Assembly (NCBI GenBank): GCA_965115885.1
Contig: OZ220479.1
Span: 186,001 to 250,000 of the forward strand
Direction of reading: 5' to 3'
DNA length: 64,000 nt
Source: BD2-11 sp965115885
Lineage (GTDB): Bacteria; Gemmatimonadota; Gemmatimonadetes; Longimicrobiales; Gaopeijiaceae
Below the pieces are notes generated by a model that had not been told where the DNA came from, did no database searches, and worked only from the letters and a program-made list of their open reading frames with translations. Each line of letters opens with the position of its first letter. Position 1 is the stretch's first letter. A program made the translations under genes and the position numbers. Shown here piece by piece: positions 11,712 through 20,415 of this stretch.

Positions 11712-11764
11712 GGCTCAACTTCCGTTGGAAACCGCCTTCTCGTTCAGGCTCACTTGCCGTTGGA
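11712..11764. repeat. Two 18-bp direct repeats upstream of the broken transposase
   Basis: The segments 11712-11729 (GGCTCAACTTCCGTTGGA) and 11747-11764 (GGCTCACTTGCCGTTGGA) agree at 15 of 18 positions with a 35-bp period. They lie just outside the 5' end of the transposase. Short spaced repeats here are typical of transposase-binding sites at an element end, which would place the element's right boundary near 11765. Confidence 0.5.
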
Positions 11765-11853
11765 CAAGACTGCGGCTGCGGCGGTCGGCAATTCGAGTAG
11801 ATTGAATGCGGTGCGCCCTACGTCCCCCCCCCGCGCGGAGGAGCGAACGTCCC

Positions 11854-12102
11854 TTGGGGATCTATCGGAGCCTCGTCGTGCTGGCGTTTCGCCGTCCCGC
11901 CGTGATCCCCGCGCTTCTCGCGACGGGATGGGCTTTTCGCCGCCGCGGCTGGCACCGCCGTCCCCCGTTCCTCCCTCTTCCCTCCGCCTCCTTCCTCCGT
12001 TGGCGGCTGGACACGGCCTACGGGGATCCCTCCGCCCGCCCGCCCATGGACGAGGCGGAGCGGTTTCTGCGCTGGGCGTCGCGCATGCGGCGGCGACGGT
12101 GA
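11854..12102 (+). CDS. Small conserved-looking hypothetical protein
   Basis: From a TTG at 11854, preceded by GGAGG at 11837-11841, the product is 82 residues. It has a hydrophobic segment (VVLAFRRPAVIPALLATGWAF), then PPFLPLPSASFLRWRLDTAYGD and a terminal WASRMRR. An upstream in-frame ATG at 11806 would add 16 low-complexity residues and is less likely. The Trp- and Arg-rich pattern around a single hydrophobic stretch suggests a small membrane-associated protein. I do not recognise a family. It precedes coaE by about 100 bp on the same strand. Confidence 0.55.
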   Translation: MGIYRSLVVLAFRRPAVIPALLATGWAFRRRGWHRRPPFLPLPSASFLRWRLDTAYGDPSARPPMDEAERFLRWASRMRRRR

Positions 12103-12206
12103 GGGCGGGTGTTCCGGCGGGGCGGGTGGAACGAACCGACGCGCACGCGCGTCGGTCCTCGTCCGCGGACGCCGTGTCCGAACCGGGACCGGCGCGGAGC
12201 GCGTCC

Positions 12207-12821
12207 GTGCTGAGCGTCGCGGTCACCGGAAACGTCGCGTCCGGGAAGTCCGCCGTGCTGCGCGTTTGGGCGCGGGCGGGAGTGCCGGTGGTCAGCGCCG
12301 ACGATCTCGCCCGCGAGGCGGCGGAGCCGGAGACGGACGGGTTCCGCGAAATCGTGCGCGCGTTCGGGGCGGAGACGGTCGGGCCGGACGGGCGACTCGA
12401 CCGCGGTCGGTTGCGGGCCCGGGTGTTCCGCGACCCGGAAGCCCGGCGCGAGCTGGAATCGATCCTCCATCCCCGCATCCGGGAGCTGCGCGAACGGTGG
12501 CTGCGGGCGCAACGAAGCCGGGGCGAGGAGCTGGTCGCCGCCGAAATTCCGCTGCTCTTCGAGACGGGCTGCGTTCGGGACGTGGACCGGACCGTCGTCG
12601 TCCACGCGCCTCCCGCGGTTCGTCTGGAGCGCATGGTGCGCACGCGCGCCCTGGACGCCGGAGAGGCGTCCCGAATCATGAGCGCCCAGGTGGACGCGGC
12701 GAAGACGATCGGGATGGCGGATCACGTGATTTCCAACGACGGCACCCCGGCCGAGCTCGAGCGGCGCGCGCGGGAAGTTCTGGACGAACTGAGGGCGCGG
12801 ATTCGCCGGGAGCGGGGGTGA
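12207..12821 (+). CDS. coaE: Dephospho-CoA kinase
   Basis: This 204-residue kinase phosphorylates the 3'-hydroxyl of dephospho-CoA, the last step of coenzyme A synthesis. The P-loop GNVASGKS occupies residues 8-15. The downstream segments VVSADDLAREA and EIPLLFETG, and a C-terminal ISNDGT motif, are standard CoaE features. The GTG at 12207 is chosen because the P-loop strand begins immediately after it, GGAG lies 7 bp upstream and the length then fits the family. Earlier in-frame starts would add an Arg/Ser-rich, unlikely extension. It begins a chain of closely spaced plus-strand genes. Confidence 0.92.
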   Translation: MLSVAVTGNVASGKSAVLRVWARAGVPVVSADDLAREAAEPETDGFREIVRAFGAETVGPDGRLDRGRLRARVFRDPEARRELESILHPRIRELRERWLRAQRSRGEELVAAEIPLLFETGCVRDVDRTVVVHAPPAVRLERMVRTRALDAGEASRIMSAQVDAAKTIGMADHVISNDGTPAELERRAREVLDELRARIRRERG

Positions 12822-12823
12822 CG

Positions 12824-13540
12824 ATGCCGGAGCGCGGCCTTCTTCGCATCGACATGCACGTGCACACGCACGCTTCCTGGGACTGCCTCAGCGATCCCGA
12901 AAAAGTGCTCGCCCGGGCGCTGGACAGGGGCTTGGACCGCATCGCCGTCACGGACCACAACCGACTCCGGACCGCGCGCGAGATGGCGCGCCGCCATCCG
13001 GACCGGATCATCCCCGGGGAAGAGGTGAAGACGGCGGAGGGCATCGACGTGATCGGACTCTACCTGGAGGAGGAGATCCCCGAAGGCACGCCCGCCCGGG
13101 AGGCGTGCGCGCGCGTGCGCGCGCAGGGCGGGCTGGTCTACCTGCCCCATCCGTACGCCCGGGGCAAGGGCGGTTCCGGCCGCTACGCGGAGGAGCTGGC
13201 CGAGTGCGCCGACGTCGTCGAGGTCTTCAACGCCAGGGTGCACGACGGCGCGCTCAACCGGGCCGCCGCCGATCTGGCCCGGCGTCGCGATCTGCCGGGC
13301 GGGGGCGGTTCGGACGCGCACTGTCTGTGGGAGGTGGGCCGGGCCCACGTCGAGTTGCCGGATCATCCCAACCGGCCCGACGCTTTCCTGGAGGCGCTCG
13401 CCTCCGCCCGCGTCCGCGGCGTCGCCTCCCCGCACGCGGTGCACCTGGCGTCCACCTTCGCCAAGCTCGTCCGGCCGATGACCAAGCGCCGGAGGCCCGG
13501 ACGCCGCGCCCGGGGAGCGGATTCGAGGGACCGCCGGTGA
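12824..13540 (+). CDS. PHP-domain metal-dependent phosphoesterase
   Basis: The 238-residue protein starts with the PHP metal motif DMHVHTHASWD, followed by VTDHNRL, the PGEEVKT segment, YLPHPYARG and a final GGSDAHCLWEVG. Together these supply the His/Asp ligands of a trinuclear site seen in histidinol-phosphatase-like and 5'-3' exonuclease-like PHP proteins. The substrate cannot be assigned. It starts 2 bp after coaE, and its stop overlaps the next gene's GTG by 4 bp. Next to an NrnA-like nuclease, a role in nucleotide or short-RNA turnover is plausible but inferred. Confidence 0.85.
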   Translation: MPERGLLRIDMHVHTHASWDCLSDPEKVLARALDRGLDRIAVTDHNRLRTAREMARRHPDRIIPGEEVKTAEGIDVIGLYLEEEIPEGTPAREACARVRAQGGLVYLPHPYARGKGGSGRYAEELAECADVVEVFNARVHDGALNRAAADLARRRDLPGGGGSDAHCLWEVGRAHVELPDHPNRPDAFLEALASARVRGVASPHAVHLASTFAKLVRPMTKRRRPGRRARGADSRDRR

Positions 13541-14562
13541 GCGGCCGTCCGGCCTCGACGCGCTACCGGACTCCCGCCCACCGGCGGGAACCGGCCCGGC
13601 GCCTGGCGGCCCGCCTGGCCGACGCCCGAAGGGTCGTGCTCACGACTCACGTGAGCCCGGACGCCGACGGCCTGGGGTCGGGCCTCGCGCTCCTGGCGTG
13701 GTTGCGCGACCGAGGCGCCCAGGGTTGGCTGGTGCCGCCGACGCCCTTTCCGGAGCGCTACCGGTTTCTGTTTCCGGACGAGGGCTGGCTGTTGCGCGCG
13801 AATTCCGCCGAGGCCGCGCGGGCGTGCGCGACCGCGGATTCCGTCGTGGCGGTGGACGTCGCCGACCTGTCCCGCCTGGGCCGGGTGAAGCCGATGGTCG
13901 AAGGACGACCCATCCTGGTGATCGACCACCACACCGCCCCCGCCCGTCCCATCCCCGGCGACCGCCTGGTCGATGTCGGCGCGTGCGCGACCGCGGAGCT
14001 GGTCTACGACGTCCTGCTGGCCGCGGGCGCCCGCTGGACCCCCGCCATCGACCGCGCGCTCTACGCCGCCATCGTCGACGACACGGGGTCCTTCGCCTAC
14101 AGCAACGTCACCTCCGACACCCATCTCGTCGCCGCCGACCTGGTGGGCCGGGGCGTCGACGCGAGCGCCGTCCACCGCGCGCTCTACGCGTCGGTGGAGC
14201 TCAGGCGGATGCGCCTGCTGCGGGAGTGCCTGGGCGAGCTGCGGGCGGAGAGCGGCCTCGCCTGGATCACGGTGCCCCACCGCGCCTATCGCGAACTCGG
14301 GGCCACCCCCGCCGACGTCGAAGGGCTGGTGGACTATCCCCGCGCCCTCAAGGGCGTGGAGGTCGCGATCCTGTTCCGCACCGCGAAGGACGGCGGAACC
14401 AAGGTGTCGTTCCGTTCCAACGGGGCGGTCGACGTGGACGGCATCGCCCGCGGCTTCGGGGGCGGCGGCCACGCCAAGGCGGCGGGAGCTTTGGTGGCCC
14501 GCCCGATGGAGGAGGTGCGCGCCGAGGTGGTGGACGCCGCCCGCGCCCTGGTGGGCCGATGA
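13537..14562 (+). CDS. nrnA: DHH/DHHA1 phosphoesterase, NrnA-like (nano-RNase / pAp phosphatase)
   Basis: The 341-residue product has the DHH family motifs in order: THVSPDADGLGSG, VVAVDVADLSRLG, VIDHHTAP and DDTGSFAYSNV. A DHHA1 substrate-binding domain ends in FGGGGHAKAAGA. NrnA proteins degrade 2-5 nt RNAs and dephosphorylate 3'-phosphoadenosine 5'-phosphate, and the gene order and length fit. The start is the GTG at 13537 overlapping the upstream stop (GTGA). About 30 residues precede the first conserved strand, so a later start cannot be excluded. Confidence 0.88.
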   Translation: MSGRPASTRYRTPAHRREPARRLAARLADARRVVLTTHVSPDADGLGSGLALLAWLRDRGAQGWLVPPTPFPERYRFLFPDEGWLLRANSAEAARACATADSVVAVDVADLSRLGRVKPMVEGRPILVIDHHTAPARPIPGDRLVDVGACATAELVYDVLLAAGARWTPAIDRALYAAIVDDTGSFAYSNVTSDTHLVAADLVGRGVDASAVHRALYASVELRRMRLLRECLGELRAESGLAWITVPHRAYRELGATPADVEGLVDYPRALKGVEVAILFRTAKDGGTKVSFRSNGAVDVDGIARGFGGGGHAKAAGALVARPMEEVRAEVVDAARALVGR

Positions 14563-15008
14563 GGACCGGCGAACGCGAGGCGGCGTCCCTCGAGGCCGGT
14601 CGGGCGGGCCCGGGCGTCCCCGAGGGTCTCGCCACGACCCTCGCGCTGGTGCGGCGCCGTCTGGGCGCGGAGTCCATCGATCGCCTCTGGATCTTCCCGC
14701 CTCTGACCCGCGGTCGACGCGAGCGCGGGCTGGTTGCGATAAGTTGCTTGGCGGAGGCGGGACGTCGGCGGCTGCTCACCGCCGCCTACCGGGCCCGGCG
14801 GCGCGGCGGGGAGCTGGGCGTGGAACCCGAACTGATCGAGCAGGGGCTCGCCCCCGCGGATTCCCTCGCGCGCGTCGTCGCCGGGGTCGCGCGTCGCGAG
14901 TTGCTCCGGCTCGGGGAACCGCGCGAGATCGTCGTCGGAGGCGACGCCGCGGCGCTGGACCGTCTCACGGCCGAACTCGAGGAGCGCGTAAGGGTCCAAG
15001 GATTGTGA
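14559..15008 (+). CDS. Hypothetical protein in the coaE-fur run
   Basis: A 149-residue protein with no motif I recognise. The central part (IDRLWIFPPLTRGRRERGLVAISCLAEAG) looks like alternating beta strands, and the rest is mixed helix and strand. It has no signal peptide or membrane segment. It overlaps the stop of the nrnA-like gene (ATGA) and in turn overlaps the Fur-family start (GTGA), so it is almost certainly translated as part of that operon. This arrangement is the main evidence that it is a real gene. Confidence 0.7.
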   Translation: MRTGEREAASLEAGRAGPGVPEGLATTLALVRRRLGAESIDRLWIFPPLTRGRRERGLVAISCLAEAGRRRLLTAAYRARRRGGELGVEPELIEQGLAPADSLARVVAGVARRELLRLGEPREIVVGGDAAALDRLTAELEERVRVQGL

Positions 15009-15502
15009 AGACGACCGAACCCCATCCGTTCGTGCGCCTGTTCGGCCGCTATCTGCGCGACCACGGATTCCCCATGACCCAGCAGCGCGCCTCCGTCGCG
15101 GACGTGGTCTTCGGTTCCGCCGAGCATCTCTCGGTGGAAGAGATCGAGACGCGCCTGCGCGCCCGGGGAGAGCGCATCGGCAAGGCCACCGTCTACCGCA
15201 CCCTGGACCTTCTGGTGCGCTCGAAGCTGGTCGACGAACACGATTTCGGGGAGGGCTTCAAGCGCTACGAGCATCGTCTTTCGCGCCAGCCCGTGCACGA
15301 GCATCTCATCTGCCTGTCGTGCGCCAAGGTCACCGAATTCCGGTCGAGCGAGATCCTGCGGCTGGAGGAGCGGGTGGCGCGCGAGCACGGGTTCCGGCCT
15401 TCGCGCCACAAGCTCGAGATCTACGGACTCTGCGCCGACTGCGGACGGGCCGGGGCGCGACTCGACGACGAAGGCCTGACCTGTCCCATCGAGAGCATCT
15501 GA
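15005..15502 (+). CDS. Fur-family metalloregulatory repressor
   Basis: The 165-residue protein has the Fur winged-helix domain (FPMTQQRASVADVVF, then GKATVYRTLDLLVRSKLV with the recognition helix) and a C-terminal metal-binding and dimerisation domain. The latter contains HEHLICLSCAKVTEF and GLCADCGR. The two CxxC pairs supply the structural zinc site, and HEH with nearby residues the sensory site. It could be Fur, PerR or Zur; the sequence seen here does not decide. The GTG start overlaps the preceding stop. Its target genes are not evident; speB follows 15 bp downstream. Confidence 0.9.
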   Translation: MKTTEPHPFVRLFGRYLRDHGFPMTQQRASVADVVFGSAEHLSVEEIETRLRARGERIGKATVYRTLDLLVRSKLVDEHDFGEGFKRYEHRLSRQPVHEHLICLSCAKVTEFRSSEILRLEERVAREHGFRPSRHKLEIYGLCADCGRAGARLDDEGLTCPIESI

Positions 15503-15517
15503 ACGCAAGGCCTCGCC

Positions 15518-16495
15518 ATGCCGAATCTTAGGTCGCCCGGCACGGGCCGGGGCGCCGTCGAAGCCGGATCCGCAGGCGGGTCTCCGCCTCCGGAGCTGGC
15601 GGGGTTGAGCTGGGGGCTTCCGCGCGTCTTCCTCGGCCTGGACGAAGCCGCGAGCGACTTCGCGTCGGCGCGTGCGCTGATCCTGCCGGTGCCCTACGAG
15701 GCCACCGTCAGCTGGGGCGCGGGGACCCGCACCGGCCCGCGCGCCATCCTGGACGCCTCGCGCTACGTCGAGCTCTACGACACCGAATTGGGCTGCGAGC
15801 CGTGCGCCGCGGGCATCCACACGCTCCCCTCCCTGGAGCTGACCCGGGACGGTCCCGCCGCCGCCCTGGCCGAGCTGGAGGAAGCGTGGGGGGCCGTGTA
15901 CGATGCGGCCGAGGGCCGCTTCCTGACCATGCTGGGCGGCGAGCATTCCATCTCTTCGGCCGCCGTCCGCGCCGCCGCGGCACGCCATCCGGAGCGTCTC
16001 TCGGTGCTTCAGCTGGACGCCCACGCGGACCTGCGCGCCAGCCACGACGGATCCCCCTTCTCGCACGCGTGCGCGATGACGCGGGTGCTGGACCGGGCGG
16101 ACGTCGTCGCGGTCGGGGTGCGCGGGGTCAGTCGCGAGGAGGTGGAGACGGCGCGCCGCGAGCCCGGCGTCACGCTGATCTTCGCCGAGGAGATGGAGCG
16201 GGACGAGGTCTGGATGGACCGCGCCCTGGACGCGCTCGGACCGCTGGTGTACCTCACCTTCGACGTCGACTACTTCGATCCGTCGCTGGTTCCGAGCACG
16301 GGCACGCCCGAACCGGGCGGCGGCGCTTGGTACCCCGCGCTGCGCTTCCTGCGGCGGGTCTTCGCCGAACGCCGGGTCCTCGCCGCCGACGTGGTGGAAC
16401 TGGCGCCGATCCCGGGCGTGCGGGCGCCGGATTTCCTGGTCGCCCGCCTGGTCTACAAGCTGATCGCCTACGCCACCGCGCGCCCGGCGCCGTGA
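15518..16495 (+). CDS. speB: Agmatinase / ureohydrolase family protein
   Basis: The 325-residue enzyme shows the arginase-agmatinase metal motifs GGEHSISS, QLDAHADLRASHDGSPFSHA and TFDVDYFDPSLVPSTGTPEPGG, which bind two Mn ions. Agmatinase hydrolyses agmatine to putrescine and urea, and the EPGG ending of the second Asp motif is typical of SpeB. A Gly/Ser-rich extension of about 35 residues precedes the core. It follows the Fur-family gene by 15 bp, and its stop overlaps the next GTG. Other ureohydrolases such as formiminoglutamase or guanidinobutyrase are possible. Confidence 0.9.
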   Translation: MPNLRSPGTGRGAVEAGSAGGSPPPELAGLSWGLPRVFLGLDEAASDFASARALILPVPYEATVSWGAGTRTGPRAILDASRYVELYDTELGCEPCAAGIHTLPSLELTRDGPAAALAELEEAWGAVYDAAEGRFLTMLGGEHSISSAAVRAAAARHPERLSVLQLDAHADLRASHDGSPFSHACAMTRVLDRADVVAVGVRGVSREEVETARREPGVTLIFAEEMERDEVWMDRALDALGPLVYLTFDVDYFDPSLVPSTGTPEPGGGAWYPALRFLRRVFAERRVLAADVVELAPIPGVRAPDFLVARLVYKLIAYATARPAP

Positions 16496-18177
16496 GCGCC
16501 TCCCTCCGCCCCCGATCCGTCGGCGCCCGCCCGCCCGGAGACGCGCCGCGCATCGCCGACGACGGCCCGCGCGTCCCCCCCGCGCGTCGGCCGCGGAGTC
16601 CGTCCCCGTCTCTTCCCTCCGACGCGGAGGTCGCGCCGTACGCCTTCCCGGAAAAGGCGATGGACCGTTCCGCGGGCGCGGTGCGGATCGACGGCAACGA
16701 CATCAGGCTGAACTTCGACGGCCCGCACACCTTCGAGAGATGGATCGACGCCATCGAGGGCGCCCGCCGCTTCGTCCATTTCGAGAACTACGTGCTGCGC
16801 GACGACAGGACCGGCCGCGCCTTCCGCGACGCCCTCGTCGCGAAGGCGGAGCAGGGGCTCGAGGTGAGGGTTCTCTACGACTGGGTGGGCTGTTGGGCGA
16901 CGCCCCGCAGCTACTGGAAGCCTTTCCGGGAGAAGGGCGTCCAGGTGCGCGCCTTCAACCCGCCCAGCCTGCGCGACGCGTTCGGCGTGTTGCAGCGCGA
17001 CCACCGCAAGCTGGTGTGCGTGGACGGCGAAGTGGCCTTCGTGGGCGGGTTCTGCGTCGGAGACGAGTGGGCCGGCACCCGGACCCGCGCCCCCTGGCGC
17101 GACACGGGGGCCGAGATCCACGGACCGGCGGCGCTGGCGGCGGCGCGCGCCTTCGCGCGGCTGTGGGACGAGATCGGGGAGCCCGTCACGCCGGGGCTGC
17201 TGGACGACGTCGCGCCCGGAGACGCGGGCCGGACCTCGGTGTGGATGATCGAGGGCCGGCCTCGGAGGGCCCGGGTCTACCGGGTCACCCAGCTGGCCGC
17301 CGCCAGCGTCCGCAGGCGCCTGTGGATCACCGATCCCTACTTCATCGCGCCGCGGCCGCTCTCCGAGGCCCTCGCCGCCGCCGCCACGGACGGGGTCGAC
17401 GTGCGCATCCTGGTCCCCGCCCACAACAACTGGCCTCTGGTGGGCAGCCTGGCGCGCGGCGGCTACCGCGATCTGCTCAACGCGGGCGTGCGGCTGTTCG
17501 AGTGGTCGGGACCGATGATTCACGCCAAGACCGCGGTCGCCGACGGGGTCTGGAGCCGCATCGGATCGAGCAACCTCAACGCGGCCAGCCTGCTCGGCAA
17601 CTGGGAGATCGACATCGGCGCGCTCGACCGCAAACTGGCCCGGCAACTCGAGGGCCTGTTCCTCGCCGACCTGGCCTCGTCGGTCGAGATCGTGCTCCCC
17701 GCCCGCGGGTCGACGTCGTCGGCGCGGCCGCCGCCCGCGCGGCCGCCCGCTCCGCCGCCGTCCGAGCAACCCGAACAGCGCCCCATCGAGCCTCCGGAAG
17801 GGCTCGCGGAACGGCTCGAGCACTGGCGCCATTCCCCCGACGGCGGCGGATGGCGCATCAGCGATCTGGTGCGCGCGGGCTCGACGCTGGGCGACGCCAT
17901 CGCCGGCCGACGGCTGCTGGAGCGGGAGGCGCGCACCGTGCTGGGAACCGCGGCCGGCATCCTGATCGCTCTGGCGTTGCTCTCCGCCTTCTTCCCCCGG
18001 GCGGTGTCCTGGACCCTGGCGGCCTTCCTGGGGTGGTTGGGCGCGACCGCGGGCGGGCGCGCCTGGGCGGAAGCGAGACGCGCCCGGGCGGGCGCGGCGG
18101 AGACGGCCGGTCGGGCGGACGCCGTCCCGGGGCCGGAATCCGATCCTCCGTCCCCGCCCGGAGCGCGCGCGCCGTGA
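16492..18177 (+). CDS. Phospholipase D family protein, cardiolipin-synthase-like
   Basis: The 561-residue protein contains two HKD motifs, DHRKLVCVDGEVAFVGG and IHAKTAVADGVWSRIGSSNLN, as in cardiolipin synthases and other phosphatidyltransferases. They condense phosphatidylglycerol or transfer phosphatidyl groups at the membrane. No N-terminal membrane helices are present. Instead, a C-terminal segment at about residues 475-525 is hydrophobic and may anchor the protein. A Pro/Glu-rich linker separates it from the catalytic part. The start is the GTG overlapping speB; an ATG at 16660 (MDRSAGAVR) would trim 56 disordered-looking residues and may be the real one. Confidence 0.82.
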   Translation: MSASLRPRSVGARPPGDAPRIADDGPRVPPARRPRSPSPSLPSDAEVAPYAFPEKAMDRSAGAVRIDGNDIRLNFDGPHTFERWIDAIEGARRFVHFENYVLRDDRTGRAFRDALVAKAEQGLEVRVLYDWVGCWATPRSYWKPFREKGVQVRAFNPPSLRDAFGVLQRDHRKLVCVDGEVAFVGGFCVGDEWAGTRTRAPWRDTGAEIHGPAALAAARAFARLWDEIGEPVTPGLLDDVAPGDAGRTSVWMIEGRPRRARVYRVTQLAAASVRRRLWITDPYFIAPRPLSEALAAAATDGVDVRILVPAHNNWPLVGSLARGGYRDLLNAGVRLFEWSGPMIHAKTAVADGVWSRIGSSNLNAASLLGNWEIDIGALDRKLARQLEGLFLADLASSVEIVLPARGSTSSARPPPARPPAPPPSEQPEQRPIEPPEGLAERLEHWRHSPDGGGWRISDLVRAGSTLGDAIAGRRLLEREARTVLGTAAGILIALALLSAFFPRAVSWTLAAFLGWLGATAGGRAWAEARRARAGAAETAGRADAVPGPESDPPSPPGARAP

Positions 18178-18902
18178 TCGATTCGATCGGTTTGTCGGCC
18201 GTCTTCCTGGCGGGGACGATCTCCTTCCTGTCCCCGTGCGTCCTCCCGCTCGTGCCCAGCTACCTTTCCTTCATCACGGGCATGAGCCTGGAGGACCTGC
18301 GCACCGGGGTGAACCGGCGCGCCACGCTGAACCATTCCCTCCTGTTCGTGTCCGGGTTCACGCTGGTCTTCGTCCTGCTGGGCGCGTCGGCCTCTTTCCT
18401 GGGCCAGTTCTTCCGTTACCACGACGTGTGGATCGCGCGGATCGGGGGCGCGATCGTCATCGTGCTGGGGTTGCATCTGGCCGGCGTTCTCCGGCTGACC
18501 CCGCTGGAGCGGGAACGACGCGTGCACCTGAACGACAAACCCGTGGGCTACCTGGGCACGCTGGGCGTGGGCGCCGCCTTCGCGGCCGGATGGACGCCGT
18601 GCATCGGGCCCATTCTGGGGTCGGTGCTGACGCTGGCCGCGACCCGCGACCACATGTGGGCGGGCGTGGGATACCTCTTCGTCTATTCGATGGGCTTGGC
18701 GGTGCCGTTTCTGCTCTCCACCCTCGCCGTGGACGCGTTCCTGCGCAGCTTCCGGCGGTTCCGCCGTCTGCTCCCCGCGGTTCAGGTCGCGGCCGGCGTC
18801 CTGCTGATCGCGATCGGGACGATGCTGGTCACCGGGACCTTCGCCGTTCTCGCCAGCTACCTCGTCCGCTTCACGCCCGGCTTCGTTCTGGAGATGATCT
18901 GA
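18174..18902 (+). CDS. CcdA/DsbD-type thiol-electron transporter
   Basis: This 242-residue integral membrane protein has about six helices. The characteristic Cys motifs SPCVLPLVP (helix 1) and GWTPCIGPILG (helix 4) pass reducing power from cytosolic thioredoxin across the membrane. Typical clients are apocytochrome c maturation or periplasmic thiol oxidoreductases. The GTG start overlaps the upstream stop by 4 bp. Its 3' end overlaps the convergent aldo-keto reductase gene by 32 bp. No cytochrome c maturation gene is adjacent, so the partner is unknown. Confidence 0.9.
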   Translation: MIDSIGLSAVFLAGTISFLSPCVLPLVPSYLSFITGMSLEDLRTGVNRRATLNHSLLFVSGFTLVFVLLGASASFLGQFFRYHDVWIARIGGAIVIVLGLHLAGVLRLTPLERERRVHLNDKPVGYLGTLGVGAAFAAGWTPCIGPILGSVLTLAATRDHMWAGVGYLFVYSMGLAVPFLLSTLAVDAFLRSFRRFRRLLPAVQVAAGVLLIAIGTMLVTGTFAVLASYLVRFTPGFVLEMI

Positions 18903-20415
18903 CGCTGCGGCCTCCGGGCCCCCGGAGAGCGCGGGGAATTCGTGGCGCGGCACCGTCCGCCCACTCTTCCTCCGCCACCTCCGCCTCGGCCTCGATCTCC
19001 ACCCGGTATCCCTCCCCGATCAGACCCGTGCGGACGAGGGTGTTGGCGGGCCGCGCCTCCCGGAACCGGCGCTCGTGCGCGCGCGCCACCGCCTCCCAGT
19101 CGGCGGCGTCGCGGACGTAGAGCCGGGTGCGCACCACGTCGGAGAGCCCGGCGCCCAGAGAGTTCAGCGCGCCCTCCACCTTGTCGATGGCGAAATGGGT
19201 CTGGGCTGCGGCGTCGTCGCCTCCGATCAGGCGGGCGCCGTGGGTCGCGGTGGTGCCCGCGATCCAGATGCGGTTGCCGCTCCTGATCGCGCGGCTGAAG
19301 CCGGCCGCCTCCTCCCACGGAGTTCCCGAGGAGACCCGCGCGCGCCCGTCGTCGCCGCGCCGCACCGGGTACGGGGCGGGGAAGCGGGTCACGTGGTGGC
19401 GCAGGTCTCCCGCCGCGGTGAGATAGGGCGGGCGCCGGTACTCGTCGCCGCAATCCCCCGGAATGGCGTCCAGGCGATCCGCCGCCCGGTCCAGCTCGGC
19501 GCGCGCCTCGGCGTCCAGGGAGAAGGAGAAGAGCCGCAGGTTGTCCTCGAGGTGGCTCCGTTCCCCCGGCCGCGCGCCCACGACGACTCCCGCCACGCGG
19601 GGTTGCTCGAGCACGTAGCGCGCGGCCACGTTGGCCGCGGAGACGCCCAGCCGGGCTGCGAGGCGGACCACCGTCCGCAACAGCTCCTGGAAGCGGTCCC
19701 ATCCTCCCGCCCGGTCCACGAAGCGGCGGTACTTCATCTGCGACCACGTCAGCGCGTCGTCGATGGGCGGCGCGCTCCGTCCCCGCCAGCGCTCGCTCAG
19801 CAGCCCGCCCGCGAGGGTTCCGTAGGCGAGCAGCTGAACGCCGTGGGTCCGGCACACCGCGGTCACGGCCCCGGCCGGGCGCCGGTCCAGCAGCGAGTAG
19901 CAGACTTGGTTGCTGACGATGGGGATGCCGCTGCGGAGCGCCATGTCCAGGTGCACCGCGTCCATGTTGGTCACCCCCAGGTGCAGGATCTTCCCCTCGG
20001 CCTTCAGGTCGGCCAAGTGGAAGAGGCAGTCCAGCCAGCCGGGATCGGCGTAGTTCCAGGCGTGGAACTGGAGCAGGTCGACGCGCTCCACCCCGATCCG
20101 CCTCCGCGCGCGGTCCACCGCCGCCTCCGCCTCCGCGCGCGACGACGCGCCCGGGGCGGGCACCCACTTGGTGAGCACGCGAATTCCTTCCCGCCGCCGC
20201 GCCAGCGCTCCCGCGATCGGTTCGGCGGAGCCGTAGTGGTCGGCGGCGTCGAAGGTGGTGACGCCGCCCGCCTCCACGTGGGCCTCCAGGGCGCGCGCGG
20301 CCCGCTCCACGTCGAGTCGGTCGCCCTCGCGTTCCTGGTCCGCCACCTGCCAGAGTCCGCTCACGTGCCGCGACACGACCAGGCCGGGGCCCAGCTTCCG
20401 GAGCTCCACGATCAC
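18871..20415 (-). CDS. Aldo-keto reductase fused to a RidA/YjgF-like domain
   Basis: The 514-residue product has an N-terminal aldo-keto reductase barrel (about 1-330) with the catalytic Asp and Tyr in TTFDAADHYGSAE, Lys in VLTKWV and His in LLQFHAWNY. NADPH-binding segments such as GARPGERSHLEDNL lie near its end. A linker leads to a RidA/UK114-like domain (about 375-485), recognisable from SRAIRSGNRIWIAGTT, GLSDVVRTRLYV and the closing EIEAEAEV. RidA proteins hydrolyse reactive enamines and imines. Fusion to a reductase suggests one chain handling an imine or carbonyl intermediate, but the substrate is unknown. The GTG at 20415 overlaps the permease stop. Confidence 0.85.
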   Translation of the reverse strand: MIVELRKLGPGLVVSRHVSGLWQVADQEREGDRLDVERAARALEAHVEAGGVTTFDAADHYGSAEPIAGALARRREGIRVLTKWVPAPGASSRAEAEAAVDRARRRIGVERVDLLQFHAWNYADPGWLDCLFHLADLKAEGKILHLGVTNMDAVHLDMALRSGIPIVSNQVCYSLLDRRPAGAVTAVCRTHGVQLLAYGTLAGGLLSERWRGRSAPPIDDALTWSQMKYRRFVDRAGGWDRFQELLRTVVRLAARLGVSAANVAARYVLEQPRVAGVVVGARPGERSHLEDNLRLFSFSLDAEARAELDRAADRLDAIPGDCGDEYRRPPYLTAAGDLRHHVTRFPAPYPVRRGDDGRARVSSGTPWEEAAGFSRAIRSGNRIWIAGTTATHGARLIGGDDAAAQTHFAIDKVEGALNSLGAGLSDVVRTRLYVRDAADWEAVARAHERRFREARPANTLVRTGLIGEGYRVEIEAEAEVAEEEWADGAAPRIPRALRGPGGRSVRSSPERSRA

